The translations under genes and the position numbers were made by a program. From Oscillibacter sp. (GTDB lineage Bacteria; Bacillota; Clostridia; Oscillospirales; Oscillospiraceae): a stretch of 18,092 bases of DNA. The notes below the pieces were generated by a model. The model was not told where the DNA came from. It saw only the letters and a list, made by a program, of their open reading frames with translations, and searched no databases. The stretch is from positions 1 through 18,092 of the forward strand of contig VSMY01000050.1 of assembly GCA_009773995.1 (NCBI GenBank), read 5' to 3'. This document shows, piece by piece, positions 6,357-14,080 of this stretch. The first letter of the stretch is position 1; each line of letters starts with the position of its first letter.

Positions 6357-7835
6357 ATGTCACAGACCAATCTTCCCCAGGTTCACCTGGGACTTATCGC
6401 CGTCTCCCGGGACTGCTTCCCCATCAGCCTGAGCGAGAAGCGTCGGGCCGCTGTCAAAGCCGCTTATCCCGGCGAACTGTATGAGTGTCCCGTCACCGTG
6501 GAAAACGAGGCAGATACGCAAAAAGCGGTGGCGGATGTAACCGCCCACGGCTGCAACGCTCTGGTGGTGTTCCTGGGCAACTTCGGCTCGGAGACGCCGG
6601 AGACACTGATTGCCAAATATTTCGACGGACCCTGTATGTTCGTTGCCGCCGCCGAAGGGGACGGCGATCTGATCAACGGCCGGGGCGACGCCTATTGCGG
6701 GATGCTGAACTGCTCCTATAACCTGGGGATGCGGCATTTGCAGGGCTATATCCCCGACTACCCCGTGGGCACCGCCCAGGACCTGGCCCGGATGATCCAG
6801 GAGTTCGCACCCGTGGCCCGGGCCGTCATTGGCCTGCGAAACCTGAAGATTATCACCTTCGGTCCCCGGCCCCAGGACTTCTTCGCTTGTAACGCTCCCA
6901 TCAAGGGGCTGTATGAGCTGGGAGTCGAGGTGGAGGAAAACTCTGAGCTGGACCTGCTGGTGAGCTATCGGGAGCATGCCGGGGACGCTCGCATCCAGGC
7001 TCTGTGCGCCGAGATGGCCGCCGAGATGGGCGAGGGCCGCTATTACCCCGACCTGGGGGAGCGCATGGCCCAATTCGAGCTGACCCTGCTGGACTGGGCG
7101 GAGACCCACAAGGGGGCCAGGAAATACGTGGCCTTCGCTAACAAGTGCTGGCCCGCTTTCCCCAGCCAGTTCGGCTTCGAGCCCTGCTATGTGAACTCCC
7201 GGCTGGCCGCCCGAGGCATCCCCGTGGCCTGTGAGGTGGACATCTACGGCGCGCTGTCCGAGTACATCGGGGCCTGTGTCTCCGGCGACGCAGTGACCCT
7301 GCTGGACATCAACAACTCTGTCCCCGTCCAGCTGTGGAGCAAGCAGATCCAGGGCAAGTTTGACTATGCCCTCACGGACACCTTCATGGGCTTCCACTGC
7401 GGCAACACCCCCGTCTGCAAGCTCTGCGCGGATCGGGCCGTCAAGTACCAGCTCATTCAAAACCGCCTGCTGGAGAACGGCGGGACGCCGGACTTCACCC
7501 GGGGCACGCTGGAGGGGGACATCGCCGCCAGCGACATCACCTTCTACCGGCTCCAGTGCGACAGCAACGGGAACCTCCGGGCCTACATCGCCCAGGGCGA
7601 GGTGCTGCCCGTGGCTACGGGGAGCTTTGGCGGCATCGGCGTATTCGCCATCCCGGAGATGGGGCGGTTCTACCGTCATGTCCTCCTGCAAAAGCGCTAC
7701 CCCCACCACGGGGCCGTGGCCTTCGGCCACTATGGCAAGGATCTGTTCCGGGTGTTCCGCTTCCTGAATATCCAGGACATCGCCTATAACCAGCCCAAAA
7801 CCCTGCCCTATCCCACGGAGAACCCCTTCTCCTGA
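6357..7835 (+). CDS. L-fucose/L-arabinose isomerase family protein
   Basis: A 492-residue aldose-ketose isomerase of the FucI/AraA superfamily. It has two Rossmann-like N-terminal domains (about 1-170 and 170-340) and a C-terminal barrel. Probable metal ligands match those of E. coli FucI: Glu293 (CEVDIYGAL), Asp317 (LDINNS) and a histidine, His347 (FHCGN) or one in YPHHGAVAFGH. AGGAGG 8 nt before ATG 6357 is a strong site, lying in the tail of the degenerate DUF4867 gene. Within a GH3-xylB operon lacking xylA, it probably supplies the ketose for XylB, so D-xylose (or D-lyxose) to D-xylulose is the leading guess. L-fucose, D-arabinose or L-arabinose are family alternatives, but the enzymes needed downstream (aldolase or epimerase) are not nearby. 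It is the last gene of the operon, and a terminator follows 18 nt later. Confidence 0.85.
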   Translation: MSQTNLPQVHLGLIAVSRDCFPISLSEKRRAAVKAAYPGELYECPVTVENEADTQKAVADVTAHGCNALVVFLGNFGSETPETLIAKYFDGPCMFVAAAEGDGDLINGRGDAYCGMLNCSYNLGMRHLQGYIPDYPVGTAQDLARMIQEFAPVARAVIGLRNLKIITFGPRPQDFFACNAPIKGLYELGVEVEENSELDLLVSYREHAGDARIQALCAEMAAEMGEGRYYPDLGERMAQFELTLLDWAETHKGARKYVAFANKCWPAFPSQFGFEPCYVNSRLAARGIPVACEVDIYGALSEYIGACVSGDAVTLLDINNSVPVQLWSKQIQGKFDYALTDTFMGFHCGNTPVCKLCADRAVKYQLIQNRLLENGGTPDFTRGTLEGDIAASDITFYRLQCDSNGNLRAYIAQGEVLPVATGSFGGIGVFAIPEMGRFYRHVLLQKRYPHHGAVAFGHYGKDLFRVFRFLNIQDIAYNQPKTLPYPTENPFS

Positions 7836-7853
7836 CACCCCCCAGGTCAGAAA

Positions 7854-7896
7854 CACTCCCCACGGAAGCGGCCAAAGCGCCGCTCCGTGGGGAGTG
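7854..7896. terminator. Bidirectional terminator between convergent operons
   Basis: An 18-bp stem with a single bulged A: CACTCCCCACGGA-A-GCGGC (7854-7872), a 6-nt loop, then GCCGCTCCGTGGGGAGTG (7879-7896). Short T-containing runs flank it on each strand. It sits exactly between the isomerase stop (7835) and the MFS stop (7924), so it can end transcripts from both sides. Confidence 0.85.
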
Positions 7897-7923
7897 CTGT
7901 TCTATGAAAGTGAAAGAACGATG

Positions 7924-9198
7924 TTACTTCTGGCGCATCAGCACCTGCCGGGCGTCCAGAAAGCGCTCCCAGCCGGGGATTGCCCGAGCGCAGCACAAGA
8001 TGCCCAGGGCGCACACGCCGATCCAGATCAGCTGGGTCACCGTCCAGCCGTACCGCTGGGAGATCCAGGCCACGGCGTACATGGAAGCAGCGCTGCCGAT
8101 GTAGGCGCTGGAGTTGAAAAAGCCGGAGACAGCGGCGGCCCGCCCTGCGTAGGAAAACCGGGAGGGCACCTCGCTGCAAAAAAGCACGTTGGCCGCCGTC
8201 ATGCCCATGGTGACCAGGGAGAACAGCAGCACCGTGAACATGGGGCTGTGGGATCCGAACAGCCACAGCAGCGCCAGACTGGCTGTGGACCCGGTGAACA
8301 CGATGGCCGCCGAAAGGACCTCGTTCCGGGTGCGGCGCATGAGGAAATAGGCGACCACGGCTCCCAGCATATTGATGATGGGCAGAAAGATGGACCACGC
8401 CACCGCCCGCTGGGAGGACAGGGAAAAGACCTCGCTCATATAGACGGGCAGCCAGTTGGTGATGCCGTCTTTCAGCATCCCGTGAATCACCGAGGGCAAC
8501 ACCAGGTAAATGGCGCAGGATCCAATGAGCAGGGGGAAGATGGGTTCTCCCTTGCCGCCCTGCTCCGGGGCAGGCATCTCCATCTCGCTGGGGACAGGCG
8601 CCTCCGCTCCCCGGTAAATCCGGCGGCTCACCAGCACCCAGAGCAGGGCGAACAGCCCCATGCAAACCGCCGCCCCGTTGAACACCTGCCGCCAGTCCCC
8701 CGACGCCAGAACCAGGCTGGAGAAGAGATAAGCCGCCACCGTCCCCGCCGGGGACGCCATGTTCAAAAGCAGCAGTGCCTTGGCCCGCCAGACGAAGGAG
8801 ATGCTCTGGGAGATCATCCGGAAAGACGGCGCCCAGATGAGGGACTGGGAATACCCGTTGGCCCCCCATAAAATGACCATCAGCCGCCAGCTCCTGGCAA
8901 AGGGCATCAGCAGGTTCAGCGCAACGGATCCGGCGATGCCCGCCGTAACCTGCCACACGGGCCAGCTCCGGTCCGCCAGGAAGCCGTTGAACATCTGCCC
9001 CGCGCCATAGCACAGGAAATAGGCGGTGGCGATGGCACCGCCCTGGGTCTTGCTGAGGACCCCGGCGGCGGTCATCTCCGTCAGGGCGGCGGAGTAATTC
9101 AGCCGCCCGATATAGCTGACCATGTACACGGAAAAGCACAGAACCGACAGGAGCACCGCGTCCCGCTTCCGCCGGACCTGCGGCAAACTGCGTCTCAT
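7924..9198 (-). CDS. MFS transporter, organophosphate:phosphate antiporter (GlpT/UhpT)-like
   Basis: A 424-residue, 12-helix membrane protein with a hydrophilic central loop (about residues 210-240). The first helix has SVYMVSYIGRLNYSAAL, like the Y..R.N.S.A. signature of the OPA family, and helix 7 has the KDGITNWLPVYMSE pattern seen in GlpT/UhpT relatives. This family exchanges phosphorylated small molecules such as glycerol 3-phosphate or hexose 6-phosphate for inorganic phosphate across the cytoplasmic membrane. It is the last gene of the minus-strand operon, 36 nt after the phosphodiesterase gene, with its own GGAGG site. In this setting it may import glycerol 3-phosphate or export surplus product; the substrate is inferred from neighbours. 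Membership in MFS is secure, the OPA subfamily less so. Confidence 0.8.
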   Translation of the reverse strand: MRRSLPQVRRKRDAVLLSVLCFSVYMVSYIGRLNYSAALTEMTAAGVLSKTQGGAIATAYFLCYGAGQMFNGFLADRSWPVWQVTAGIAGSVALNLLMPFARSWRLMVILWGANGYSQSLIWAPSFRMISQSISFVWRAKALLLLNMASPAGTVAAYLFSSLVLASGDWRQVFNGAAVCMGLFALLWVLVSRRIYRGAEAPVPSEMEMPAPEQGGKGEPIFPLLIGSCAIYLVLPSVIHGMLKDGITNWLPVYMSEVFSLSSQRAVAWSIFLPIINMLGAVVAYFLMRRTRNEVLSAAIVFTGSTASLALLWLFGSHSPMFTVLLFSLVTMGMTAANVLFCSEVPSRFSYAGRAAAVSGFFNSSAYIGSAASMYAVAWISQRYGWTVTQLIWIGVCALGILCCARAIPGWERFLDARQVLMRQK

Positions 9199-9234
9199 AA
9201 GGATACCTCCCCTCCGGGGTAGTGGACTGCGGTC

Positions 9235-10062
9235 TCAGAACCAGGTTTCAAACCCGTCGTATGCCGCCGTCAATCCGCTCTTGGCGGCCAGGGCCGCCAG
9301 GTCCTCGTGCATCAGGGTGGAGTGGTGGGCGATGTGGGAGAGCAGGAACTGGGTGTGCTCGTCGGCGCTCCCCTGGGCCAGCAGCCGCTCCTTCAGCCGG
9401 ATATTGGCGGGAAGTCCCATGTGCCCGTCGCTCTGCTCCCGAGAATCCCCGTAGGTGCAGTCCATGGTGATCCCGTCCAGCCGTTTCCCGGCCAGGTACT
9501 TCATCGTCTCCTCCCCCGGCGTCGAGGTGTCCATGCAGTGGAGATACCGCACGTCCCCCTCCTCGATCAAAAGGAGGAAGGCCTCCTCCAGCACCGTGTG
9601 CCGGGCGGACAGGGGCGTAATCCGCAGCGTTCCCACCTGGACCGTTTCCCAGGCCCGGAGGACGTGGAAGTCGAAAATGTCCGGTACCCGGCCCAGGTCA
9701 TACACCAGCTCCCGCCGGATCTCGGAAATGCAGGTGCTGTTCCCGTAGATTGGCAGGCGCTTCCCCTCCGGGATGTCACAGTAGTCCGGGGCCTTCATGC
9801 ACAGCTCCTCGCTGGCCAGATGGTCAATGTGGGCGTGGGTGAATACAATGGCGGACAGCTCGCTCAGGTTCGCGCCATAACGGACGGCGTTGAGAAAGAC
9901 ATCCTGCCCGAAGTCCAGCATCACACGGTCGTTCAGCATGGAGCAGCTCCGGGTCCGCACGTCCCGGCCCTTTAATTCCCGGGCCTTTTGGCAGGTGGCG
10001 CAGCTGCAGAACATGGAGGGAACGCCCTCGCCGCCGCCGGAGCCCCAAATTTTCAGTTTCAT
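9235..10062 (-). CDS. PhnP-like metallo-beta-lactamase-fold phosphodiesterase
   Basis: The 275-residue protein has the metallo-hydrolase motif THAHIDH (H76, H78, D80, H81) plus later ligands His155, Asp178 and a histidine in SHIAHH (243-247). Near the N-terminus, GSGGGEGVPSMFCSCATC matches PhnP, and C19-x-C21-xx-C24 corresponds to the extra structural zinc site of E. coli PhnP. PhnP opens ribosyl 1,2-cyclic phosphate in the C-P lyase pathway and hydrolyses other phosphodiesters. No other phn genes are visible, and the neighbour is a glycerol-3-phosphate oxidation module, so a glycerophosphodiester or cyclic glycerol phosphate is a reasonable guess. Its ATG overlaps the DUF1667 stop (ATGA), showing translational coupling. 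The hydrolase fold is secure; the substrate is inferred. Confidence 0.85.
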   Translation of the reverse strand: MKLKIWGSGGGEGVPSMFCSCATCQKARELKGRDVRTRSCSMLNDRVMLDFGQDVFLNAVRYGANLSELSAIVFTHAHIDHLASEELCMKAPDYCDIPEGKRLPIYGNSTCISEIRRELVYDLGRVPDIFDFHVLRAWETVQVGTLRITPLSARHTVLEEAFLLLIEEGDVRYLHCMDTSTPGEETMKYLAGKRLDGITMDCTYGDSREQSDGHMGLPANIRLKERLLAQGSADEHTQFLLSHIAHHSTLMHEDLAALAAKSGLTAAYDGFETWF

Positions 10063-10421
10063 ACCGTCTCCTGTTCCACCTGACCGCTGGTCACGATGTC
10101 CGCCCCGGAGCCGAACACGTCCGGGAGAATCATGTGATAGCGCTCCACCGGGGCCTGCAAGGTGATCTTCCGCAGGGCGGCCACACAGTCAAAGTGCTGC
10201 TCCCGGGGGATGGGGCTGGTGGAGCGGACGGGAACCAGGGGCTCCGTTCCGCCCTTCACCCGGAGGAAGGAGGTGAACAGCCGCACGGGACGGACATATT
10301 CCGTCCTGGCATAGGTCTCTCCCCGGGCGCAGCCGTTGTTTTTCACCTGGATGACGCCGTTGACCTCCTGGGCCTCCATCTCGCATCCTCTGGGACACAC
10401 GGTGCATACAATCTGTTTCAT
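10059..10421 (-). CDS. DUF1667 four-cysteine protein, probable small redox subunit
   Basis: A 120-residue protein with CTVCPRGC at the N-terminus (C6, C9, C13) and a fourth cysteine at C31 in NGCARGETYARTE, the DUF1667 pattern. The cysteines could bind an iron-sulfur cluster or zinc. The rest includes a conserved proline/arginine-rich stretch (EYVRPVRLFTSF). In many Clostridia the family is encoded immediately after a GlpA-like dehydrogenase and an FAD oxidoreductase, the order seen here, so it is probably a subunit or electron carrier of that complex (known association; role inferred). It overlaps both neighbours by 4 nt (ATGA), with the oxidoreductase upstream and the PhnP-like gene downstream. 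It may serve instead of the GlpC iron-sulfur subunit. Confidence 0.88.
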   Translation of the reverse strand: MKQIVCTVCPRGCEMEAQEVNGVIQVKNNGCARGETYARTEYVRPVRLFTSFLRVKGGTEPLVPVRSTSPIPREQHFDCVAALRKITLQAPVERYHMILPDVFGSGADIVTSGQVEQETV

Positions 10422-11686
10422 GCCTGGACCCCCTCTTTTATAACCTCAACGGTCAAGTCCTCTCCGGAGATATCTCCGCAGGAGAGCGTAAAATGCTCCA
10501 TTTCACCAGGGCTGACCCGGAGGGCTTTCCGCCGGGCGAGCTCCCGCTCACCCTGTCGGACCCGCAGCTCCACGTTCCGCATGGGCTCCGTCACCCGGAA
10601 GTACAGGGTGACCTCCTCCTCCGGGGAGGACCGACGCAGGAACTGAGGGCAGATGTACCGCACCCGGCTGCCCGGGAGGCACCGCAGGGTACCCGCCTCC
10701 TCCGGGAACTCGCCCATGGCCAGCCGGGCGGCCTGCCGTCCGGCGTGCTCGCTCTCCCCGGTGACGTTGTCCACCAGATCGTTGACGTGCAGTACGTTTC
10801 CGCAGGCGAACACCCAGGGAACAGAGGTCTGCATCAGCTGGTTGACCTGGGGGCCGTTGGTGATGGGATCCATGACGATGCCCATGGCCTGGGTCAGCTC
10901 GTTTTCCGGAATCAGTCCCACAGACAGCAGCAGCGTGTCGCAGGGGATCACCTGCTCCGTGCCGGGGATCAGCTGGCGGCGCTCGTCCACCTTCTGGATG
11001 GTGACGCTTTCCACCCGTTCGTTGCCGCTGATTTTGGCGATGGTGTGGGAGAGGAGCAGCGGGATGCCAAAGTCATCCACGCACTGGACCCGGTTCCGGG
11101 TCAGCCCGGCCAGATAGGGCATGATCTCCACGATGGCCTCCACCTTGGCCCCTTCCAGGGACATACGCCGGGCCATAATCATGCCAATGTCGCCGGAACC
11201 GAGAATCACAATCTTTTTTCCCACCAGCGTGTTCTGCCGGTTCAAAAGACGCTGGGCCGCTCCAGCCGTATAAACGCCGGCGGGTCGGGTGCCGGGGATC
11301 TGGATGCTGGCCCGGGTCCGCTCCCGGCAGCCCATGGCCAGGACGAGGCTTTTGGTCCGCACCCCGATCATGCCCCGGCTGGCACTGGCGCAGAGGATGC
11401 TCCGGTCCGGCCGGATCTCCAGCACCATCGTGTCCAAAAGAAGCTCGATGCCGCTGTCCGCCACCTGGTCGATGAAGCGTCCGGCGTATTCGGGTCCCGT
11501 CAATTCCTCCCCGTAGTATTTCAGGCCGAAGCCGGGGTGGATGCACTGCTGCAGGATGCCGCCCAGAGCCGTGTCCCGCTCGATGATGACCACGCGCCCG
11601 GCACCCTGCTTTTTTGCGGCGGCAGCCGCAGCCAGACCTGCCGGCCCGCCGCCACTCACCGCCACATCACAAGAAAGATGATACAT
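10418..11686 (-). CDS. FAD/NAD(P)-dependent oxidoreductase, partner of the GlpA-like enzyme
   Basis: A 422-residue pyridine-nucleotide-disulfide-oxidoreductase-fold flavoprotein. The FAD-binding VSGGGPAGLAAA lies at residues 10-21, a conserved CIHPGFG at 48-54, a GCRER motif at 119-123 and a second Rossmann site ILGSGDIG at 161-168 for NAD(P)H. A C-terminal FAD motif, FACGNVLHVNDLVD, is also visible. ATG 11686 is chosen because GAAGGAG lies 7 nt upstream; a frame-compatible GTG at 11737 abuts the previous stop but has no ribosome binding site. The position between GlpA and DUF1667 suggests it passes electrons from glycerol 3-phosphate oxidation to NAD(P)+ (inference from the conserved triad). 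It is not a disulfide reductase: no CxxxxC redox pair follows the first FAD motif. Confidence 0.88.
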   Translation of the reverse strand: MYHLSCDVAVSGGGPAGLAAAAAAKKQGAGRVVIIERDTALGGILQQCIHPGFGLKYYGEELTGPEYAGRFIDQVADSGIELLLDTMVLEIRPDRSILCASASRGMIGVRTKSLVLAMGCRERTRASIQIPGTRPAGVYTAGAAQRLLNRQNTLVGKKIVILGSGDIGMIMARRMSLEGAKVEAIVEIMPYLAGLTRNRVQCVDDFGIPLLLSHTIAKISGNERVESVTIQKVDERRQLIPGTEQVIPCDTLLLSVGLIPENELTQAMGIVMDPITNGPQVNQLMQTSVPWVFACGNVLHVNDLVDNVTGESEHAGRQAARLAMGEFPEEAGTLRCLPGSRVRYICPQFLRRSSPEEEVTLYFRVTEPMRNVELRVRQGERELARRKALRVSPGEMEHFTLSCGDISGEDLTVEVIKEGVQA

Positions 11687-11737
11687 ATTCCCACTCCTTC
11701 TGTCGAATATTAAGTCGCCCATAGTCGGGAAGTCCAC

Positions 11738-13180
11738 TCACTTCCGGGCCTCCCCGCAGACCATATAGGACCCCTTCTGGTTCTTGCAGATTTCTTCCAC
11801 CGGAAGCTGAAGCTCCCGGCTCAGGATTTCCAGAACCCGGCTCCCGCAGAAGCCGCCCTGGCACCGTCCCATGCCCGCCCGGAGGCGGCGCTTCACCGCG
11901 TCCACAGACCGGGCTGGGATGGGGCTGTGGATGGCGGCCACGATTTCGCCCTCCGTCACCGTCTCGCAACGGCAGACAACCCTGCCATACAGCGGGTTTT
12001 CCGCGATGGCCTTCTCCCGCTCCTCGTCCGTCATGTCCCGGAACAGGCGAATGCCCTGGCGCTTTTCCTGGAAGTCCTGCTTCGGCTCCATGGCGAGACC
12101 CTGGGTTTTCAGCAGCTGGGCCACATATTTGCCCAGGGCTGCAGAGGCCGTCAGCCCCGTGGAGCGGATGCCGGAGAGGTTGATATAGCCCGCCAGATCC
12201 TCATAGGTGTCCACATACAGGCCCTCCGGGTTCCGCTGGGGGCGGAGACCCGCGTACTGGGTGATGGTATCCCGCAGCTGCACGTTGGGCACCAGCGACC
12301 GCACGTCCCGGACTATGCTGTCCAGCCCCGCCGTGTCCGTGGACTTGTCATGCTTGTCCGTCAGATCCTCTGCTGTGGGGCCCACCAGCATATTCCCGTG
12401 GATGGTGGGGCACATCAGCTTGCCCTTGGTGGTCTTAGTGGGAATGGGCAGGACAATCCGCTGTACCTTGCAGGCGGTGTTACGGTCCAGAATATAGAAC
12501 TGGCCCTTCCGGGGGATCACGGTATAGGTGTTTTTTCCCACCATGGCGGCGATCTCGTCGCAGAACAGCCCCGCCGCGTTGATGATCCAGTTCGCCTGGA
12601 TTTCACCTCCGGAGGTGTCCGCCCCAGTGACGCGGCCGTTTTCCGTGTGGATGCCAGTGACCTTGGTGCTCAGCAGGAAGGACCCCCCGTTCTGCTGGGC
12701 GTTTTCGGCGTAGGCCGTCACCAGCAGGAAGGGATCCACGATGCTCTCCCGGGGGATATAGAGTCCGCCCTTCACCTCTGGGTTCAGCTCAGGCTCCAGC
12801 TCCAGCAGCCGTTTGCCGCTCCGGTACTCCACGTCGTATACCCGGTTGAGGAAGGCCTTCTCCATTAGGGAGGGCAGCTTTTCATACTGCTCGTCTGTGA
12901 AGGCGGGCAGGATGGCCCCCACCTTCTGGAAGGGCACGTCCAGATCCTGGCACAGCTTTTCATACATCGGGTTGGCCGCCACCACCAACTGGGACTCCAG
13001 CGTCCCGGGGGAGGCGTCGTATCCCGTGTGGATGATGGCACTGTTGGACTTGGAGGCATCTCCCCCCACGTCCTCGTTTTTATCCGCCACCAAGACCTTC
13101 AGATTATATTTGCTCAGCTCCCGGGCGATAGCGCAGCCAACCGCTCCGGCTCCAATGATCAGCACATCTGTCTTAACCAT
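11738..13180 (-). CDS. GlpA-like glycerol-3-phosphate dehydrogenase with [2Fe-2S] domain
   Basis: The 480-residue protein has a DAO-type FAD domain (IIGAGAVGCAIAREL at 8-22, SNSAIIHTGYD at 45-55, YAGLRP at 309-314, SGIRSTGLTAS at 336-346) and a C-terminal BFD-like [2Fe-2S] domain with C403, C405, C440 and C445 (VVCRCETVTEGE ... MGRCQGGFCG). It oxidises sn-glycerol 3-phosphate to dihydroxyacetone phosphate, as GlpA of the anaerobic dehydrogenase does; a 2-hydroxyglutarate-oxidase-type substrate is the main alternative for this fold. It lacks a transmembrane segment and no glpC is nearby, so electrons probably go to the adjoining flavoprotein and DUF1667 protein. Its start overlaps the TIM-barrel gene by 8 nt, with a G-rich ribosome binding site just inside that gene. 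Confidence 0.85.
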   Translation of the reverse strand: MVKTDVLIIGAGAVGCAIARELSKYNLKVLVADKNEDVGGDASKSNSAIIHTGYDASPGTLESQLVVAANPMYEKLCQDLDVPFQKVGAILPAFTDEQYEKLPSLMEKAFLNRVYDVEYRSGKRLLELEPELNPEVKGGLYIPRESIVDPFLLVTAYAENAQQNGGSFLLSTKVTGIHTENGRVTGADTSGGEIQANWIINAAGLFCDEIAAMVGKNTYTVIPRKGQFYILDRNTACKVQRIVLPIPTKTTKGKLMCPTIHGNMLVGPTAEDLTDKHDKSTDTAGLDSIVRDVRSLVPNVQLRDTITQYAGLRPQRNPEGLYVDTYEDLAGYINLSGIRSTGLTASAALGKYVAQLLKTQGLAMEPKQDFQEKRQGIRLFRDMTDEEREKAIAENPLYGRVVCRCETVTEGEIVAAIHSPIPARSVDAVKRRLRAGMGRCQGGFCGSRVLEILSRELQLPVEEICKNQKGSYMVCGEARK

Positions 13181-14072
13181 GATTCGATTCCCCCTGGCTC
13201 TTTCTTATTATTTCATAGCCCTTCACATCCGCCAGAATCTCCTTGTAAAACGGCTCGTAGGCGTCGGCGCCGCACTCCAGCAGGATGGTCCCCTGAAATT
13301 GCCCCGCCCGCAGGCGCTCCAGGGACTCCTTCACCGGAAGGGTCCCCCAGGAGGGCGGAAGGTGGATGTCCCCCTGGCCGAAGGCGATCCGCTCGTTCAG
13401 GCCCATCTGCCGATAGCGGTCAAAGTCCTGCAGCCGCATGGGTTCAAATTTCCCGGTGTTGCCGTGCAGGTGCACATGGGCGGCGTAGGGGACCACTTGG
13501 TCAATGGCCTCCCAGTAATCCCCGCCAAAATACCGCGTAGAGAGGTAGAGGTGCCCGAGGTCCAGCGTCATCCGGAAGTGCGGGTTGTTCACCCGGTCGA
13601 TGAGCTCCGGCACCAGACGATAGTCCTCGACCTCGATGTTCTCGATGCACAGGAGGATGCCCTTCTCCTGGGCGAAGGCGGCGGCCTCCCGATAAGCCCT
13701 CTCAAACTGGGCCTCCAGGTTCTGGCGGGGGGAGGCCTGCTCGAAGTGTACGGTCAGCACCCGGGCCCCCAGCGCCGCCGTAATGGTGATGGAGGAGTGG
13801 AGAACCTTCTGGTGCAGGGCGTACTCTGAGGCGGAGCGCAGATCCAGACCCGTGCCGATATGGAGGGTAGCGGACAGGCCGGACTGGGCGAAAATGGGTT
13901 TTAAGTACTTTACATAGGCTTGGTTGACCTCACCGTGCACGATCAGCGGGAAGCCGGTGAGGCTCATCTCAAAGAAGTCATATCCGCAGGAGCGGATCCA
14001 CTCCAGGGACTGGGCCACCTGCCAGGGGTGCCGCCCCTCCGGCAGCTCCATGCCAAATTTCCACTGTTCCAT
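13173..14072 (-). CDS. TIM-barrel sugar phosphate isomerase/epimerase-like protein
   Basis: A 299-residue xylose-isomerase-like TIM barrel (AP endonuclease 2 superfamily). Conserved metal-site positions are visible: Glu144 (CIENIEVED), Asp171 and His174 (MTLDLGHLY), His201/His203 (HVHLHGN) and Glu266 (LLECG), plus GQGDIHLPP at 232-240. Members of this superfamily are epimerases, isomerases, dehydratases or inosose-type enzymes; the substrate cannot be read from sequence. I chose ATG 14072 because GAGGTGG overlaps the permease stop just upstream; the in-frame ATG at 14150 would overlap the permease by about 70 nt. It lies between an ABC importer and the glycerol 3-phosphate module, which suggests it acts on the imported compound or on its sugar part. 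Confidence 0.82.
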   Translation of the reverse strand: MEQWKFGMELPEGRHPWQVAQSLEWIRSCGYDFFEMSLTGFPLIVHGEVNQAYVKYLKPIFAQSGLSATLHIGTGLDLRSASEYALHQKVLHSSITITAALGARVLTVHFEQASPRQNLEAQFERAYREAAAFAQEKGILLCIENIEVEDYRLVPELIDRVNNPHFRMTLDLGHLYLSTRYFGGDYWEAIDQVVPYAAHVHLHGNTGKFEPMRLQDFDRYRQMGLNERIAFGQGDIHLPPSWGTLPVKESLERLRAGQFQGTILLECGADAYEPFYKEILADVKGYEIIRKSQGESNHG

Positions 14073-14080
14073 GGGCCACC

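Noticed and set aside
6360..7856. Minus-strand open frame (498 codons) opposite the isomerase gene
   Set aside because: Antisense shadow rich in Gly/Val/His with no motif; the plus-strand frame has the isomerase metal ligands and a strong ribosome binding site.
7847..9139. Second minus-strand frame (430 codons) overlapping the MFS gene
   Set aside because: Arg/Gly/His-rich and without membrane segments; the alternative frame encodes a clear 12-helix transporter.
10493..11713. Plus-strand open frame (406 codons) opposite the FAD oxidoreductase
   Set aside because: Antisense shadow; the opposite strand has two Rossmann motifs and is in an overlapping operon.
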